Of a DNA stretch of 64,000 nucleotides, positions 51,945-61,174 are shown piece by piece. The number at the start of each line of letters is the position of its first letter. Position 1 is the first letter of the stretch. Position numbers and translations under genes: made by a program. Under the pieces are notes generated by a model. The model was not told the origin of the DNA, did no database searches, and saw only the letters and a list, made by a program, of their open reading frames with translations. Origin of the DNA: an uncultured Tateyamaria sp. (GTDB taxonomy: Bacteria; Pseudomonadota; Alphaproteobacteria; Rhodobacterales; Rhodobacteraceae); the NCBI RefSeq assembly GCF_947497045.1, contig NZ_CANMEU010000002.1, positions 496,001-560,000 of the forward strand, read 5' to 3'.

Positions 51945-52000
51945 AAGGGTCGGTGGGCGGGTGCCTTTTGGCCCCGGGCCAAAACAGACCGGTCCCGACC
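51945..52000 (-). other. Structured intergenic repeat element, copy A, adjacent to the argE-like stop
   Basis: AAGGGTCGGTGGGCGGGTGCCTTTTGGCCCCGGGCCAAAACAGACCGGTCCCGACC; inner stem TTTTGGCCC/GGGCCAAAA; homologous to copy B. Confidence 0.65.
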
Positions 52001-53161
52001 TCACGCCAGCCGCGCCACCAGATCGCGCATAAACGCGTGGCCCGCCTCGAACTGGGCCACGGTGATGAACTCATTGGGTTGATGGGCCTGCGCGATATCG
52101 CCGGGACCACAGACGACAGCGGAATAGCCTGCCGCCTGAAACTGCCCGGCTTCGGTGCCGTAGCTGACCACATGGCCCGCATTGTCACCCGTAATGGCGC
52201 GCACCAGACCTTCGGCCACGCCATCGGTCTCGGGCTGCAAGGGCGGCACATCAAAGCGGATATCGACCTCCACCCGCGTCTCGGGGCGGATCGCCTGCAT
52301 CCCACGCTCGATCTCTGCCACATGGGAAAGATATGCCTCTTTCAGGGCGGTGGTGTCATCCCCGGGCACCGCGCGGAAATCCATCGAGAACCGGCAAGAC
52401 TTGGCGGTGATATTATGGGCCGTACCGCCCTCGACCTGCCCCACATGCCACGTGGTACAGGGCGGGTCGAACATTGCCGCCAGCGGCGACGGGGTGGCGG
52501 CGAAATTCTCGGCATTGCGATGATTGGCAAAGTCGATGATCCTGGCCCCCTCAAGGATCGCGCTGACCCCGGTGTTCAGCAGCGAGGAATGGACCTCGAA
52601 GCCGATCACATGGGTGTCAAAGCCCTGCCCCCCCTTGTGGCCGGTGACCGCCTTCATCATCGACGGCTCGCCCACGATAACCGGGCCGCCCTTGGGCACA
52701 ACGCCCTGCATCGCCTCGATCATGGGTGGCGCACCAAGGCAGCCAATCTCTTCATCGAAACTCAGGGCAAGCTGCATCGGCGTGGTGACGCCCGCATGAT
52801 GCGCCTCGACCAGTGCCCAGATCGCAAGGGCGTCATAGCCTTTCATATCGCAGGTGCCGCGCCCGAAATACTTGCCATCGACTTGGGTCACGACAAAGGG
52901 GTCGGTGTCCCACGGCTGGCCATCCACAGGCACCACATCCGTGTGCCCCGACAGGACCACCGCGCCCTCGACCTCGGGGCCGACATGCGCAAACAGGGCC
53001 GCCTTGAGCTGATCGGGGTGGTAATATCTGTGGGCCGTGATCCCGTGATCACTCAGATAGCCCTCGACCCAGTCGACCAATGGCAGGTTCGTGTCGCGGC
53101 TGACGGTAGGAAAGCTGATCAGCTTGGTCATCAACTCCAGCGGGGTCAGTCGAGCACTCAT
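52001..53161 (-). CDS. argE: Acetylornithine deacetylase (M20) or related N-acyl amino acid deacylase
   Basis: VVLSGHTDVVPVDGQPWDTDPF, GRGTCDMKGYDALAIWALVEA, AGQFQAAGYSAVVCGPGDIAQAHQPNEF. Confidence 0.88.
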   Translation of the reverse strand: MSARLTPLELMTKLISFPTVSRDTNLPLVDWVEGYLSDHGITAHRYYHPDQLKAALFAHVGPEVEGAVVLSGHTDVVPVDGQPWDTDPFVVTQVDGKYFGRGTCDMKGYDALAIWALVEAHHAGVTTPMQLALSFDEEIGCLGAPPMIEAMQGVVPKGGPVIVGEPSMMKAVTGHKGGQGFDTHVIGFEVHSSLLNTGVSAILEGARIIDFANHRNAENFAATPSPLAAMFDPPCTTWHVGQVEGGTAHNITAKSCRFSMDFRAVPGDDTTALKEAYLSHVAEIERGMQAIRPETRVEVDIRFDVPPLQPETDGVAEGLVRAITGDNAGHVVSYGTEAGQFQAAGYSAVVCGPGDIAQAHQPNEFITVAQFEAGHAFMRDLVARLA

Positions 53162-53562
53162 ATCGCTTCTCCGAAAAAAATGAGCGTGCAATCCTCGTCC
53201 GCGACGTGGAACTCGCGCTGCCCATATGGCTGATCAAACGGCGCGCGCACCCGGCCCTCGGGCAATGTGGCAAGGGTGGGCCGCATATCGGCATAGACCG
53301 CATCAAGGCCTTCAACATCGACATAGAACGATCCCTGACGATCCCTTACGCTCAGGTCCACAGTGCCGTCAACTTCGACCAGCCGAACAGCTACCGCATC
53401 GCGGCGTAGAAAGGCGTAGTTTTCAGCCTGAAATCCCAGCCCAAAGCCAAGCACGTTACGATAGAACCCGATCTGCCTGTCCATTGAGGTGCAGGGCACA
53501 AACGGGGTGATCTGGGTCAAATGTGCTATTTCCACCACCTCAATTGGCGTTCCTTGTGACAT
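53158..53562 (-). CDS. VOC/glyoxalase-family protein
   Basis: VPCTSMDRQIGFYRNVLGFGLGFQAENYAFLRRDAVAVRLVE. Confidence 0.8.
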   Translation of the reverse strand: MSQGTPIEVVEIAHLTQITPFVPCTSMDRQIGFYRNVLGFGLGFQAENYAFLRRDAVAVRLVEVDGTVDLSVRDRQGSFYVDVEGLDAVYADMRPTLATLPEGRVRAPFDQPYGQREFHVADEDCTLIFFGEAI

Positions 53563-53707
53563 CCAAATAGATCAACCCAGCGACTATCGGTGCCGCCACA
53601 AGCAAGACCCGCGCTGAAATCCAAAAAGAACGCAACAGTCCGTTGATCCCACTAAGAAGGACCGCGTCAAACCCCAATAACCGTAACAATTTGCGAGCGG
53701 CCCGCAT
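53540..53707 (-). CDS. Candidate 55-aa single-TM protein between ABC ATPase and VOC gene (below ORF-track cutoff)
   Basis: Hand translation [55 protein letters not shown]-stop; start overlaps the upstream stop (TGATG). Confidence 0.5.
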   Translation of the reverse strand: MRAARKLLRLLGFDAVLLSGINGLLRSFWISARVLLVAAPIVAGLIYLDVTRNAN

Positions 53708-55539
53708 CAATATCCGCTGTCGGTGGTCAGTACGAAATGGCCCGGTTCGACCTCGTCATATTCCGAGGGGGCGGGCTGATAATCGACCGGATGAATAGGC
53801 GACGGGATCGGTTTGAAATTGAGGTCTTTCTCGGCCTTGCGCTGGCGCGGATCGGCAATGGGCACGGCCTTCATCAAGGCCTGGGTATAAGGATGCTGGG
53901 GGTTTTCAAAGACGCGCGCGCGTGGTCCCATTTCCACGATCCGGCCCAGATACATCACGCCCACATGGTGGCTGACACGTTCCACCACGGCCATGTCGTG
54001 ACTGATAAACAGGAACGACAGCCCCATATCGGCCTGCAACTCCATCATCAGATTCAACACCTGGGCCTGCACCGACACATCCAGCGCCGACACCGCCTCG
54101 TCCGCGATAATCAGCTTGGGGTTCAGCGCGAGGGCGCGCGCGATCGCGACCCGCTGGCGCTGACCGCCCGACAACTCGTGGGGATAGCGACGCATGAAGC
54201 TGCGCGGCAACTCGACCCGGTCAAACAGCATCTCGACGCGTTTGCGCCCCTCATCACCCTTGAACATGCCGAAATTGTGCATCGGCTCGGCCACCTGATC
54301 GGCCAGCTGCATTTGGGGGTTCAGGGATGCAAACGGGTCCTGAAAGATCATCTGCATGTCGCGTCGCGCCTCGCGCAGACCTCGGTCATTCAGCTCCATC
54401 ACGTCCACATCACCCAACATGATATGGCCCGCCTGCGGCTCCACCAGCCGCAGGATCGACCGCCCCGCCGAGGATTTGCCACAGCCCGACTCGCCCACAA
54501 GGCTGAGGGTCTGACCCTTGTTGATGGTAAAGGACAAATCCTCGACCGCATGCACATTAGCCACGAGACGGCGGAAAAAGCCGCCGCGCACCGGAAAGCG
54601 GGTGGTAAGCCCTGTGACCTTCAGCAGCGGCTCGTTGGTGCCGGAAATGGGGGCGATGGATTTTTGATCACGCCCCATCAACTTCATCGGTTCGGGGTAC
54701 TGTGTGCCCTGCATCTCGCCCAGCTTGGGGACGGCGGCAAGCAGCGATTTGGTATAGGCATGTTGCGGGTTCTCGAAAATCTGTTCGACAGGCCCCTCTT
54801 CGACCTTGTTGCCCCGGAACATCACAACCACGCGGTCCGCCATCTGGGCAACCACCGCCATGTCATGCGTGATGAACATCACGGCTGTGCCCGTCTCGCG
54901 CTTGAGGCGGTCCATCAGGGCCAGAATTTCGGCCTGAATGGTCACGTCCAGCGCGGTCGTGGGTTCATCCGCGATCAGCAGGCGCGGCTCGCAAGCCAAT
55001 GCCATCGCGATCACCACGCGCTGGCGCATGCCACCGGACAACTCGTGAGGGTATTGCTTGAGGCGGCGCTCGGGTTCGGGAATGCGCACCTGTTTCATCA
55101 GTTCCAGCGCGCGGGCTTCAGCCGCGGATTTGCTCAGGCCCTTGTGCAGGCGCACCCCTTCGGTCAGCTGTTTGCCAACTGTAAAGACGGGGTTCAGCGC
55201 GGTCATTGGTTCCTGAAAGATCATCCCGATTTCGTTGCCGCGGATGGTGCGCATCAACTCCTGTTCGGTGTCGGCCAGATCAACCGCGTCCGCATCCTTG
55301 CGATTAAAAATCAGGCGCCCCCCCGCGATCTTGCCCCCGCCAAATTCGACAAGGCGCATGAGCGAGAGCGAAGAGACCGATTTGCCCGATCCCGACTCAC
55401 CCACGATGCAGACGGTTTCGCCCGGATTAACCTCGAACGAGACATCCTCGACACCCAGCACAGGGCCGTCCTTGGTCTGAAATTCGACCCGCAAACCCTG
55501 GATATTGGCAATTGGCGCGTGGCCCGGTTGATCAAGCAT
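53707..55539 (-). CDS. Dipeptide/oligopeptide ABC transporter, fused double ATP-binding protein
   Basis: Two Walker A ([16 protein letters not shown]) and two [16 protein letters not shown] signatures; start [15 protein letters not shown]. Confidence 0.94.
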   Translation of the reverse strand: MLDQPGHAPIANIQGLRVEFQTKDGPVLGVEDVSFEVNPGETVCIVGESGSGKSVSSLSLMRLVEFGGGKIAGGRLIFNRKDADAVDLADTEQELMRTIRGNEIGMIFQEPMTALNPVFTVGKQLTEGVRLHKGLSKSAAEARALELMKQVRIPEPERRLKQYPHELSGGMRQRVVIAMALACEPRLLIADEPTTALDVTIQAEILALMDRLKRETGTAVMFITHDMAVVAQMADRVVVMFRGNKVEEGPVEQIFENPQHAYTKSLLAAVPKLGEMQGTQYPEPMKLMGRDQKSIAPISGTNEPLLKVTGLTTRFPVRGGFFRRLVANVHAVEDLSFTINKGQTLSLVGESGCGKSSAGRSILRLVEPQAGHIMLGDVDVMELNDRGLREARRDMQMIFQDPFASLNPQMQLADQVAEPMHNFGMFKGDEGRKRVEMLFDRVELPRSFMRRYPHELSGGQRQRVAIARALALNPKLIIADEAVSALDVSVQAQVLNLMMELQADMGLSFLFISHDMAVVERVSHHVGVMYLGRIVEMGPRARVFENPQHPYTQALMKAVPIADPRQRKAEKDLNFKPIPSPIHPVDYQPAPSEYDEVEPGHFVLTTDSGY

Positions 55540-55839
55540 GCAGTATTTCCCCGGTTTTTGAGCCAGAACGGCCCAACAAGCCAAAGAGTGGGCGAAGGTC
55601 CGGGCACTGTCAAACATAAGACACCCGAAATTCCCGATTGACCGCACGCAAGGCTTGCATTTTCAGCAACTTCTGTTTCGATATGGCAATGCACTTGGGG
55701 GGCCGAGCGTAAAAACCACGGATAAACCGTGGGTTACCTGATGTCAGATGACGCGTGCCCCTCCGGTCTAAACCGACGTCCCGACCAACGGGGCGTATTT
55801 GATGTGCGGGCGCGCCCGCCGTCCAACAAGGAGTATGAC

Positions 55840-57543
55840 ATGACAATAAAAACCCTTCTCATGGGTGCAGTGGCAAGCGCCGCGCTTGCGCCGGCAGCCT
55901 TTGCCGAGCGCGGAGCCGACGGCGAAGTCAGCATCATCTATTGGCAAGCGCCTTCGATCCTGAACCCCTATCTGTCAGGCGGCACTAAGGATATTGAATC
56001 GGCTTCGCTCGTGCTTGAACCGCTGGCCCGCTATGACGAGACCGGCGTGATGGTCCCCTTCCTCGCCTCTGAAATCCCGACCGTAGGCAATGGCGGCGTC
56101 AGCGAAGACCTGACCTCCATCACATGGAAAATCGCCGAAGGCATGGTATGGTCTGACGGCACACCCGTCACATCCGCTGATGTGAAATTTACCGCCGACT
56201 ACTGCATGCACCCCGAAGGCGGCTGCGCACAGGCGGCCTTCTTTGACGGTGTCGAAAACGTCGAGGCTGTGGATGACATGACCATCAAGGTCACCTTCAA
56301 CCAGCCCAAACCCAACCCCTACGGCCCCTTTGTCGGCGGCCAGTCCCCGATCATTCAGGCTGCACAGTTCGCCGACTGCCTCGGGGCCAAGGCACCTGAA
56401 TGCACCGAAGCGAACTTCAACCCCATCGGGACCGGCCCCTTTGTGGTCGATGATTTCCGTCCCAATGACGTGATCCAGTTCTCGGCCAACGACAACTACC
56501 GCGATCCGGCCAAACCTGCCTTTGCAAGCGTGACCTTCAAAGGTGGCGGTGATGCGGCAGCGGCGGGCCGTTCGGTGCTGGAAACCGGCGAATTCGACTA
56601 TGCCTGGAACCTGCAACTGGCCCCCGACGTCATTGCGCGCATGGAAAGCGCGGGCAAGGGCAAGGCGATCGCAGGCTTCGGCCCGCTGGTCGAGCGGCTC
56701 GAGATGAACATGACCGATCCCTCGCCCAACCTGGCCGAAGGCGAGCGGTCAACCATCGCCCATCCGCACCCGATCCTGAGCGACATTCGCGTGCGCGAGG
56801 CGCTGTCCAAGGCCATCGACCGTGAACTGCTGGTCGAAGTGGGCTATGGTCAGGCAGGCAAGGTCACCTGTGACCTCGTCCCCGCGCCCGAAATGTTCGC
56901 CGGTGGCGACCAGCACTGCTATGCACAGGACCTCGAAGGTGCCAAGGCGCTCTTGGAAGAGGCCGGCTGGACCGACACCGACGGTGACGGCATCCGTGAC
57001 AAGGACGGCATGAAGCTGGAACTGCTCTACCAGACCTCAACCAACGCCGTGCGTCAGGACTTCCAGGCCCTGATCAAACAGTGGTGGAGCGAGATCGGTG
57101 TTGAAACCGAGTTGCGCAACCTTGATGCGTCGGTGTTCTTCGGCGGTGACCCAGGTTCGCCCGACACGTTCCAGAAGTTCTATGCAGATGTGGAGATGTA
57201 CGCCAACACCTTCAACGGCACGGATCCGCAGCAGTATCTGGCGCAGTACCGGTGCGGCAACGAACCCCGCCCCGCGTCGCAGTGGCAGGGTGAGAACATC
57301 AACCGCTTCTGTGATCCCGCCTATGACGCGCTGATCGATGAGCTGGCCCGCACAGGCGACATCGAAAAGCGCGCCGAAATCGCGATCAAGATGAACAACA
57401 TGCTGACCAAGAACACCTATACCATCGTGCCGCTCGTGCACCGTGGGCGGGTGTCGGCCCATGCCAACTCACTTGGTGGCGTGAAGCTGAACGTCTGGGA
57501 CAGCGAGCTGTGGAACGTGGCCGACTGGCACCGCGTCAAGTAA
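55840..57543 (+). CDS. Peptide ABC transporter substrate-binding protein (SBP family 5)
   Basis: Signal peptide MTIKTLLMGAVASAALAPAAFA, family-5 pattern (HPILSDIRVREALSKAIDRELLVEVGYG). Confidence 0.93.
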   Translation: MTIKTLLMGAVASAALAPAAFAERGADGEVSIIYWQAPSILNPYLSGGTKDIESASLVLEPLARYDETGVMVPFLASEIPTVGNGGVSEDLTSITWKIAEGMVWSDGTPVTSADVKFTADYCMHPEGGCAQAAFFDGVENVEAVDDMTIKVTFNQPKPNPYGPFVGGQSPIIQAAQFADCLGAKAPECTEANFNPIGTGPFVVDDFRPNDVIQFSANDNYRDPAKPAFASVTFKGGGDAAAAGRSVLETGEFDYAWNLQLAPDVIARMESAGKGKAIAGFGPLVERLEMNMTDPSPNLAEGERSTIAHPHPILSDIRVREALSKAIDRELLVEVGYGQAGKVTCDLVPAPEMFAGGDQHCYAQDLEGAKALLEEAGWTDTDGDGIRDKDGMKLELLYQTSTNAVRQDFQALIKQWWSEIGVETELRNLDASVFFGGDPGSPDTFQKFYADVEMYANTFNGTDPQQYLAQYRCGNEPRPASQWQGENINRFCDPAYDALIDELARTGDIEKRAEIAIKMNNMLTKNTYTIVPLVHRGRVSAHANSLGGVKLNVWDSELWNVADWHRVK

Positions 57544-57551
57544 CGACTTTG

Positions 57552-57573
57552 GGGTGGGCGACATCGCCCACCC
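57552..57573 (+). other. Intercistronic stem-loop between SBP and permease genes
   Basis: GGGTGGGCG-ACAT-CGCCCACCC, perfect 9-bp stem, directly after the SBP stop. Confidence 0.6.
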
Positions 57574-57621
57574 TACCCTCTCGACCAATAATCAAGACCT
57601 CCGACAAAGGACTGGCTATAT

Positions 57622-58629
57622 ATGCTGACCTTCACAATCCGCCGGTTGATCCTGTCGATCCCGACGCTTTTGTTCATCAGCCTTGTTATTTTCCTGCTGC
57701 TGCAGCTCGCCCCCGGTGATCCGATGGCGCAGGTCCCACTGACCGTGCCCCCCGAGGTGAAGGAAAAGATGCGCGAGGCGCTTGGTCTTGGCCAGCCGAT
57801 CCACATCCAGTACCTCAAGTGGATCATACAATTCTTCTGGATCGAACCGCAGGTGCTGGTGGATCACTGGTTTGGCACCTCCTTTGCCGAGGGCAAGCAG
57901 CGGGTGATCTCGTGGCAGACCCGCAGCCCCGTCATGGACATCGTGGTCCAGCGCATTCCGCAAACCCTGTGGGTGGTGGGCCTGTCCTACGTGGTAGGCA
58001 TCCTGATCGCCCTGCCCATCGGCATCTATTCGGCCTACAGACAATATTCGGTGTTCGACCAAACGGGTACGTTCATCACGATGATCGGCTTTTCGATCCC
58101 GCCCTTCTTTACCGGCCCGCTGCTGATCGTGCTGTTCTCGGTCCAGCTTGGGTGGCTGCCCTCGATCTATGACACCACGCATGTCGTGACCGATTGGGAA
58201 AGCTTCAAGGTCCAGTTCATGCAGATGGTCATGCCCGTCATGGTGCTGGCCCTGCAAACCACGGCCCAACTCAGCCGCTACATGCGCTCCTCCATGCTGG
58301 ACAACCTTGGCCAGGACTATGTGCGCACCGCCCGCGCCAAGGGGCTGAAAGAGGGCGTAGTCGTGATGGTGCACGTGTTGCGCAACTCGATGATCCCGGT
58401 GATCACCGTCATAGCACTTGGGGTCCCTGCGATCTTTGGCGGGGCGATCATCACTGAGAACGTGTTCAAGGTGAACGGGATCGGGCAGCTTTTGCTCACC
58501 GCGCTGTTTGCCAATGACATCCCAATGGTAATGACGCTGACCTTTATCTTCGCGATCCTGATCGTGCTCTTCAACCTGATTGCCGATGTGCTTTACGGCG
58601 TGCTCGACCCGAGGATCCGCTATGACTGA
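57622..58629 (+). CDS. Peptide ABC transporter permease (DppB-like)
   Basis: BPD permease; EAA-like LGQDYVRTARAKGLKEGVVVMVHVLRNSMIPVITV. Confidence 0.92.
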   Translation: MLTFTIRRLILSIPTLLFISLVIFLLLQLAPGDPMAQVPLTVPPEVKEKMREALGLGQPIHIQYLKWIIQFFWIEPQVLVDHWFGTSFAEGKQRVISWQTRSPVMDIVVQRIPQTLWVVGLSYVVGILIALPIGIYSAYRQYSVFDQTGTFITMIGFSIPPFFTGPLLIVLFSVQLGWLPSIYDTTHVVTDWESFKVQFMQMVMPVMVLALQTTAQLSRYMRSSMLDNLGQDYVRTARAKGLKEGVVVMVHVLRNSMIPVITVIALGVPAIFGGAIITENVFKVNGIGQLLLTALFANDIPMVMTLTFIFAILIVLFNLIADVLYGVLDPRIRYD

Positions 58630-59617
58630 TCACCCCATCCCCGCAGGTTCCGACCTTGAAATCGACACGCTGGCGGCCCTTCAGGACAAGGAACCGCCCA
58701 AAGAACCACGCAGCCAGTGGAAGGACGTGTGGGACCAGTTCAAACACCACAAAGGCGCGCTGTTTGGCGGCGGTTTCCTGATCTTTATCACGCTGGCGGT
58801 CCTGCTTGGACCCTACATCTGGACGCTGGACCCACAAAAGCTGGACATTCGAAACAAGGACATGCGCCCCATTTACACAGCACTCTGGGACAGCACGGCC
58901 AAGGTCGGTTGGGGCAACCCACTGGGCACCGACAATCTGGGGCGCGACATGCTTGCGAATCTGATCGCCGGTGGGCGGGCGTCCATGGCGGTGGGCTGGG
59001 CCGCCATGGTGCTGGCACTGGTGATCGGCACGCTTGTGGGCGTGGTATCAGGCTATTTCAAAAAGGCGGACTTCTGGCTGATGCGGTTCACCGATCTGGT
59101 GCTGTCCTTGCCGATCCTGCCGCTGCTGCTGGTGGCGGTGACACTGTTCCGCGAACCACTACGGGCCAATTTCGGCCCCGAAGGTGGCATGTTCATCCTG
59201 ATCGTCTCGGTCATTGGGCTGACCAGTTGGATGCAGACCGCGCGGATCGTACGCGGCGACATTCTGGCGCTGAAAGAACGGGAATTCATCCTCGCCGCAC
59301 GCTCAATCGGGACCACGTCCGGCGCGATCATCCGGCGGCATCTGCTGCCCAACGTGGTGTCGCCCATCATGGTGTCGGCCACCCTGGGACTCGCCACCGC
59401 AATCATCACCGAAAGCGCGCTGTCCTTTCTTGGCGTCGGCTTTCCGTCCGACTTTCCCACATGGGGCAAACTGCTGGCGGACTCCGTGCAACGGATGGAA
59501 CAATACCCCGAACGGGTGATCCTGCCCGGCATCCTGATCTCGCTCACTGTGCTTGGAGTGAACTACCTCGGCGACGGTCTGCGCGACGCGCTCGATCCAC
59601 GGATCAGAGGGCGATAG
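58622..59617 (+). CDS. Peptide ABC transporter permease (DppC-like)
   Basis: LGTDNLGRDMLANLIAGGRASMAVG, EREFILAARSIGTTSGAIIRRHLLPN; overlaps the previous ORF by 8 nt. Confidence 0.92.
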   Translation: MTDHPIPAGSDLEIDTLAALQDKEPPKEPRSQWKDVWDQFKHHKGALFGGGFLIFITLAVLLGPYIWTLDPQKLDIRNKDMRPIYTALWDSTAKVGWGNPLGTDNLGRDMLANLIAGGRASMAVGWAAMVLALVIGTLVGVVSGYFKKADFWLMRFTDLVLSLPILPLLLVAVTLFREPLRANFGPEGGMFILIVSVIGLTSWMQTARIVRGDILALKEREFILAARSIGTTSGAIIRRHLLPNVVSPIMVSATLGLATAIITESALSFLGVGFPSDFPTWGKLLADSVQRMEQYPERVILPGILISLTVLGVNYLGDGLRDALDPRIRGR

Positions 59618-59700
59618 GGCGCGGCACGCCTGCCCCTTCCTTTCGCCAAAAATACCTGAATCCACGGATGCCCCACACAGCACGATAGCGATAGGGTACG

Positions 59701-59755
59701 AAGGGTCGGCGGGTGGGTGCATTTCGGCAAAGCCGGAACAGACCAGCCCGCCGAC
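59701..59755 (-). other. Structured intergenic repeat element, copy B, adjacent to the DUF3422 gene stop
   Basis: AAGGGTCGGCGGGTGGGTGCATTTCGGCAAAGCCGGAACAGACCAGCCCGCCGAC; outer stem GTCGGCGGG/CCCGCCGAC, inner stem TTTCGGC/GCCGGAA. Confidence 0.65.
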
Positions 59756-59756
59756 G

Positions 59757-61040
59757 CTATTTCTCGACCGAGCGGCGCAATCGGCGCACCAGCCACCAGA
59801 CCCCCAGAACCACCGGCACGGTGACCAGCGCCGTCAGCAGGTTCTTGGACAGACCCGTCGGCCCCTCCAGCGGATATAACAGGTAACCCGCCAGCGAGAC
59901 CGCGTAATAGCTGATGGCCACAACAGACAGACCCTCAACCGTGCGCTGCAACCGCAGCTGCAAGTCCGACCGCTTGTCCATGCTCTCAAGCAAGGCCTGG
60001 TTCTGCGCCGAGCGTTCCACATCTACCCGCGTGCGCAACAGGTTGGCGGCGCGCACGCCGCGCGCACTCATGGCCTCCAACCGATCCTGCGCTGACCGGA
60101 CCGTGCGCATCGCGGGCTGATAACGGCGCACCATGAACTCCCGAAACGTCTGGCGACCCTCAAACCGGTCCTCGCGCAGGGCGGCAATCCGCTCGTTCAC
60201 AATCGCCTCATAGGCCCAAGTGGCCCCGAAGCGGAACGAGGATTGTGCGGACACCGTTTCCAACTCGGCCGAGATCGCAAGGAGTGCCTGCAAGGTTTCC
60301 TCGGCGCGTGATCCTTCGACCGACATGCTTTCCACCAACTCGGTCACGCGCGTATCCAGCGCGCCCAATTGCGCGCCCAGACTGCGCACACGGGCAAAGC
60401 CCAGCATCGACATGGATTTGTAGGTTTCGATCTCGCACAGGCGCTGCACGATGCGGCCCACACGGCGCTGACCTGTTCCTTCGGAGGTGAACACGGCAAA
60501 GCGCATATGCCCGTTCTGATCGATGCGGAAATCTCCTGCCATCACCGCCGCATCCTCGAGCACCGAACTTACCGCAAGGCTTTCGGGCACAAACCACTCG
60601 CGCAGGCGTGCGCGCATCGTTTCTGCCTCCATCCGGGGCTCCACCCGCACCAGAATCGAGGTCACGCGCTGACCCGGCGCGTCTACCAGCCAATCCTCGG
60701 GGAACGGATCAAAGGCGCGCGGATCAAAGGCGCGCTCCTCCACCCCATCGGAAAAGATGGTGTAGGTCACGAATTCAGTGTGCTGTTCCCATTTCAGCCA
60801 ATAGCGCCCGATCTGCCCGTAATAGTGGGTCGCACCGGGTTGGGGATGCGCAACACCGTGGCGATCCAGCAGCTTGTGGAGGTGATCCAGATCCGCAGCG
60901 CGATCCCGGCTGGCCGCCATCTCAGGCTGCTTGAAGGCCACATAGGCCGCCGCACATGGCGCATGCATCGACGGAAACGGGCGGGCATGCAGCTCGTTGG
61001 CCAATTGATAGCGCAAAGGGTGATCTTCGACGGGTGCCAT
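59757..61040 (-). CDS. DUF3422-family membrane-anchored protein
   Basis: MAPVEDHPLRYQLANELHARPFPSM start typical of DUF3422; C-terminal TM segments. Confidence 0.85.
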   Translation of the reverse strand: MAPVEDHPLRYQLANELHARPFPSMHAPCAAAYVAFKQPEMAASRDRAADLDHLHKLLDRHGVAHPQPGATHYYGQIGRYWLKWEQHTEFVTYTIFSDGVEERAFDPRAFDPFPEDWLVDAPGQRVTSILVRVEPRMEAETMRARLREWFVPESLAVSSVLEDAAVMAGDFRIDQNGHMRFAVFTSEGTGQRRVGRIVQRLCEIETYKSMSMLGFARVRSLGAQLGALDTRVTELVESMSVEGSRAEETLQALLAISAELETVSAQSSFRFGATWAYEAIVNERIAALREDRFEGRQTFREFMVRRYQPAMRTVRSAQDRLEAMSARGVRAANLLRTRVDVERSAQNQALLESMDKRSDLQLRLQRTVEGLSVVAISYYAVSLAGYLLYPLEGPTGLSKNLLTALVTVPVVLGVWWLVRRLRRSVEK

Positions 61041-61174
61041 GTCTGCTCCAAGCCTGTTCGGCTTAGACCTAGCTTGAAGCGGGTTTAAATCCAACTCTTT
61101 TTATGTCTACTTTCAATATGTTAACGGGGTACAATTGTATACTGACCCCTCACAATCCCCACAGATGTGGTGTG

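Noticed and set aside
53737-55641. 634-aa plus-strand ORF opposite the ABC ATPase
   Set aside because: Antisense shadow of a double-ATPase gene; no domain signature.
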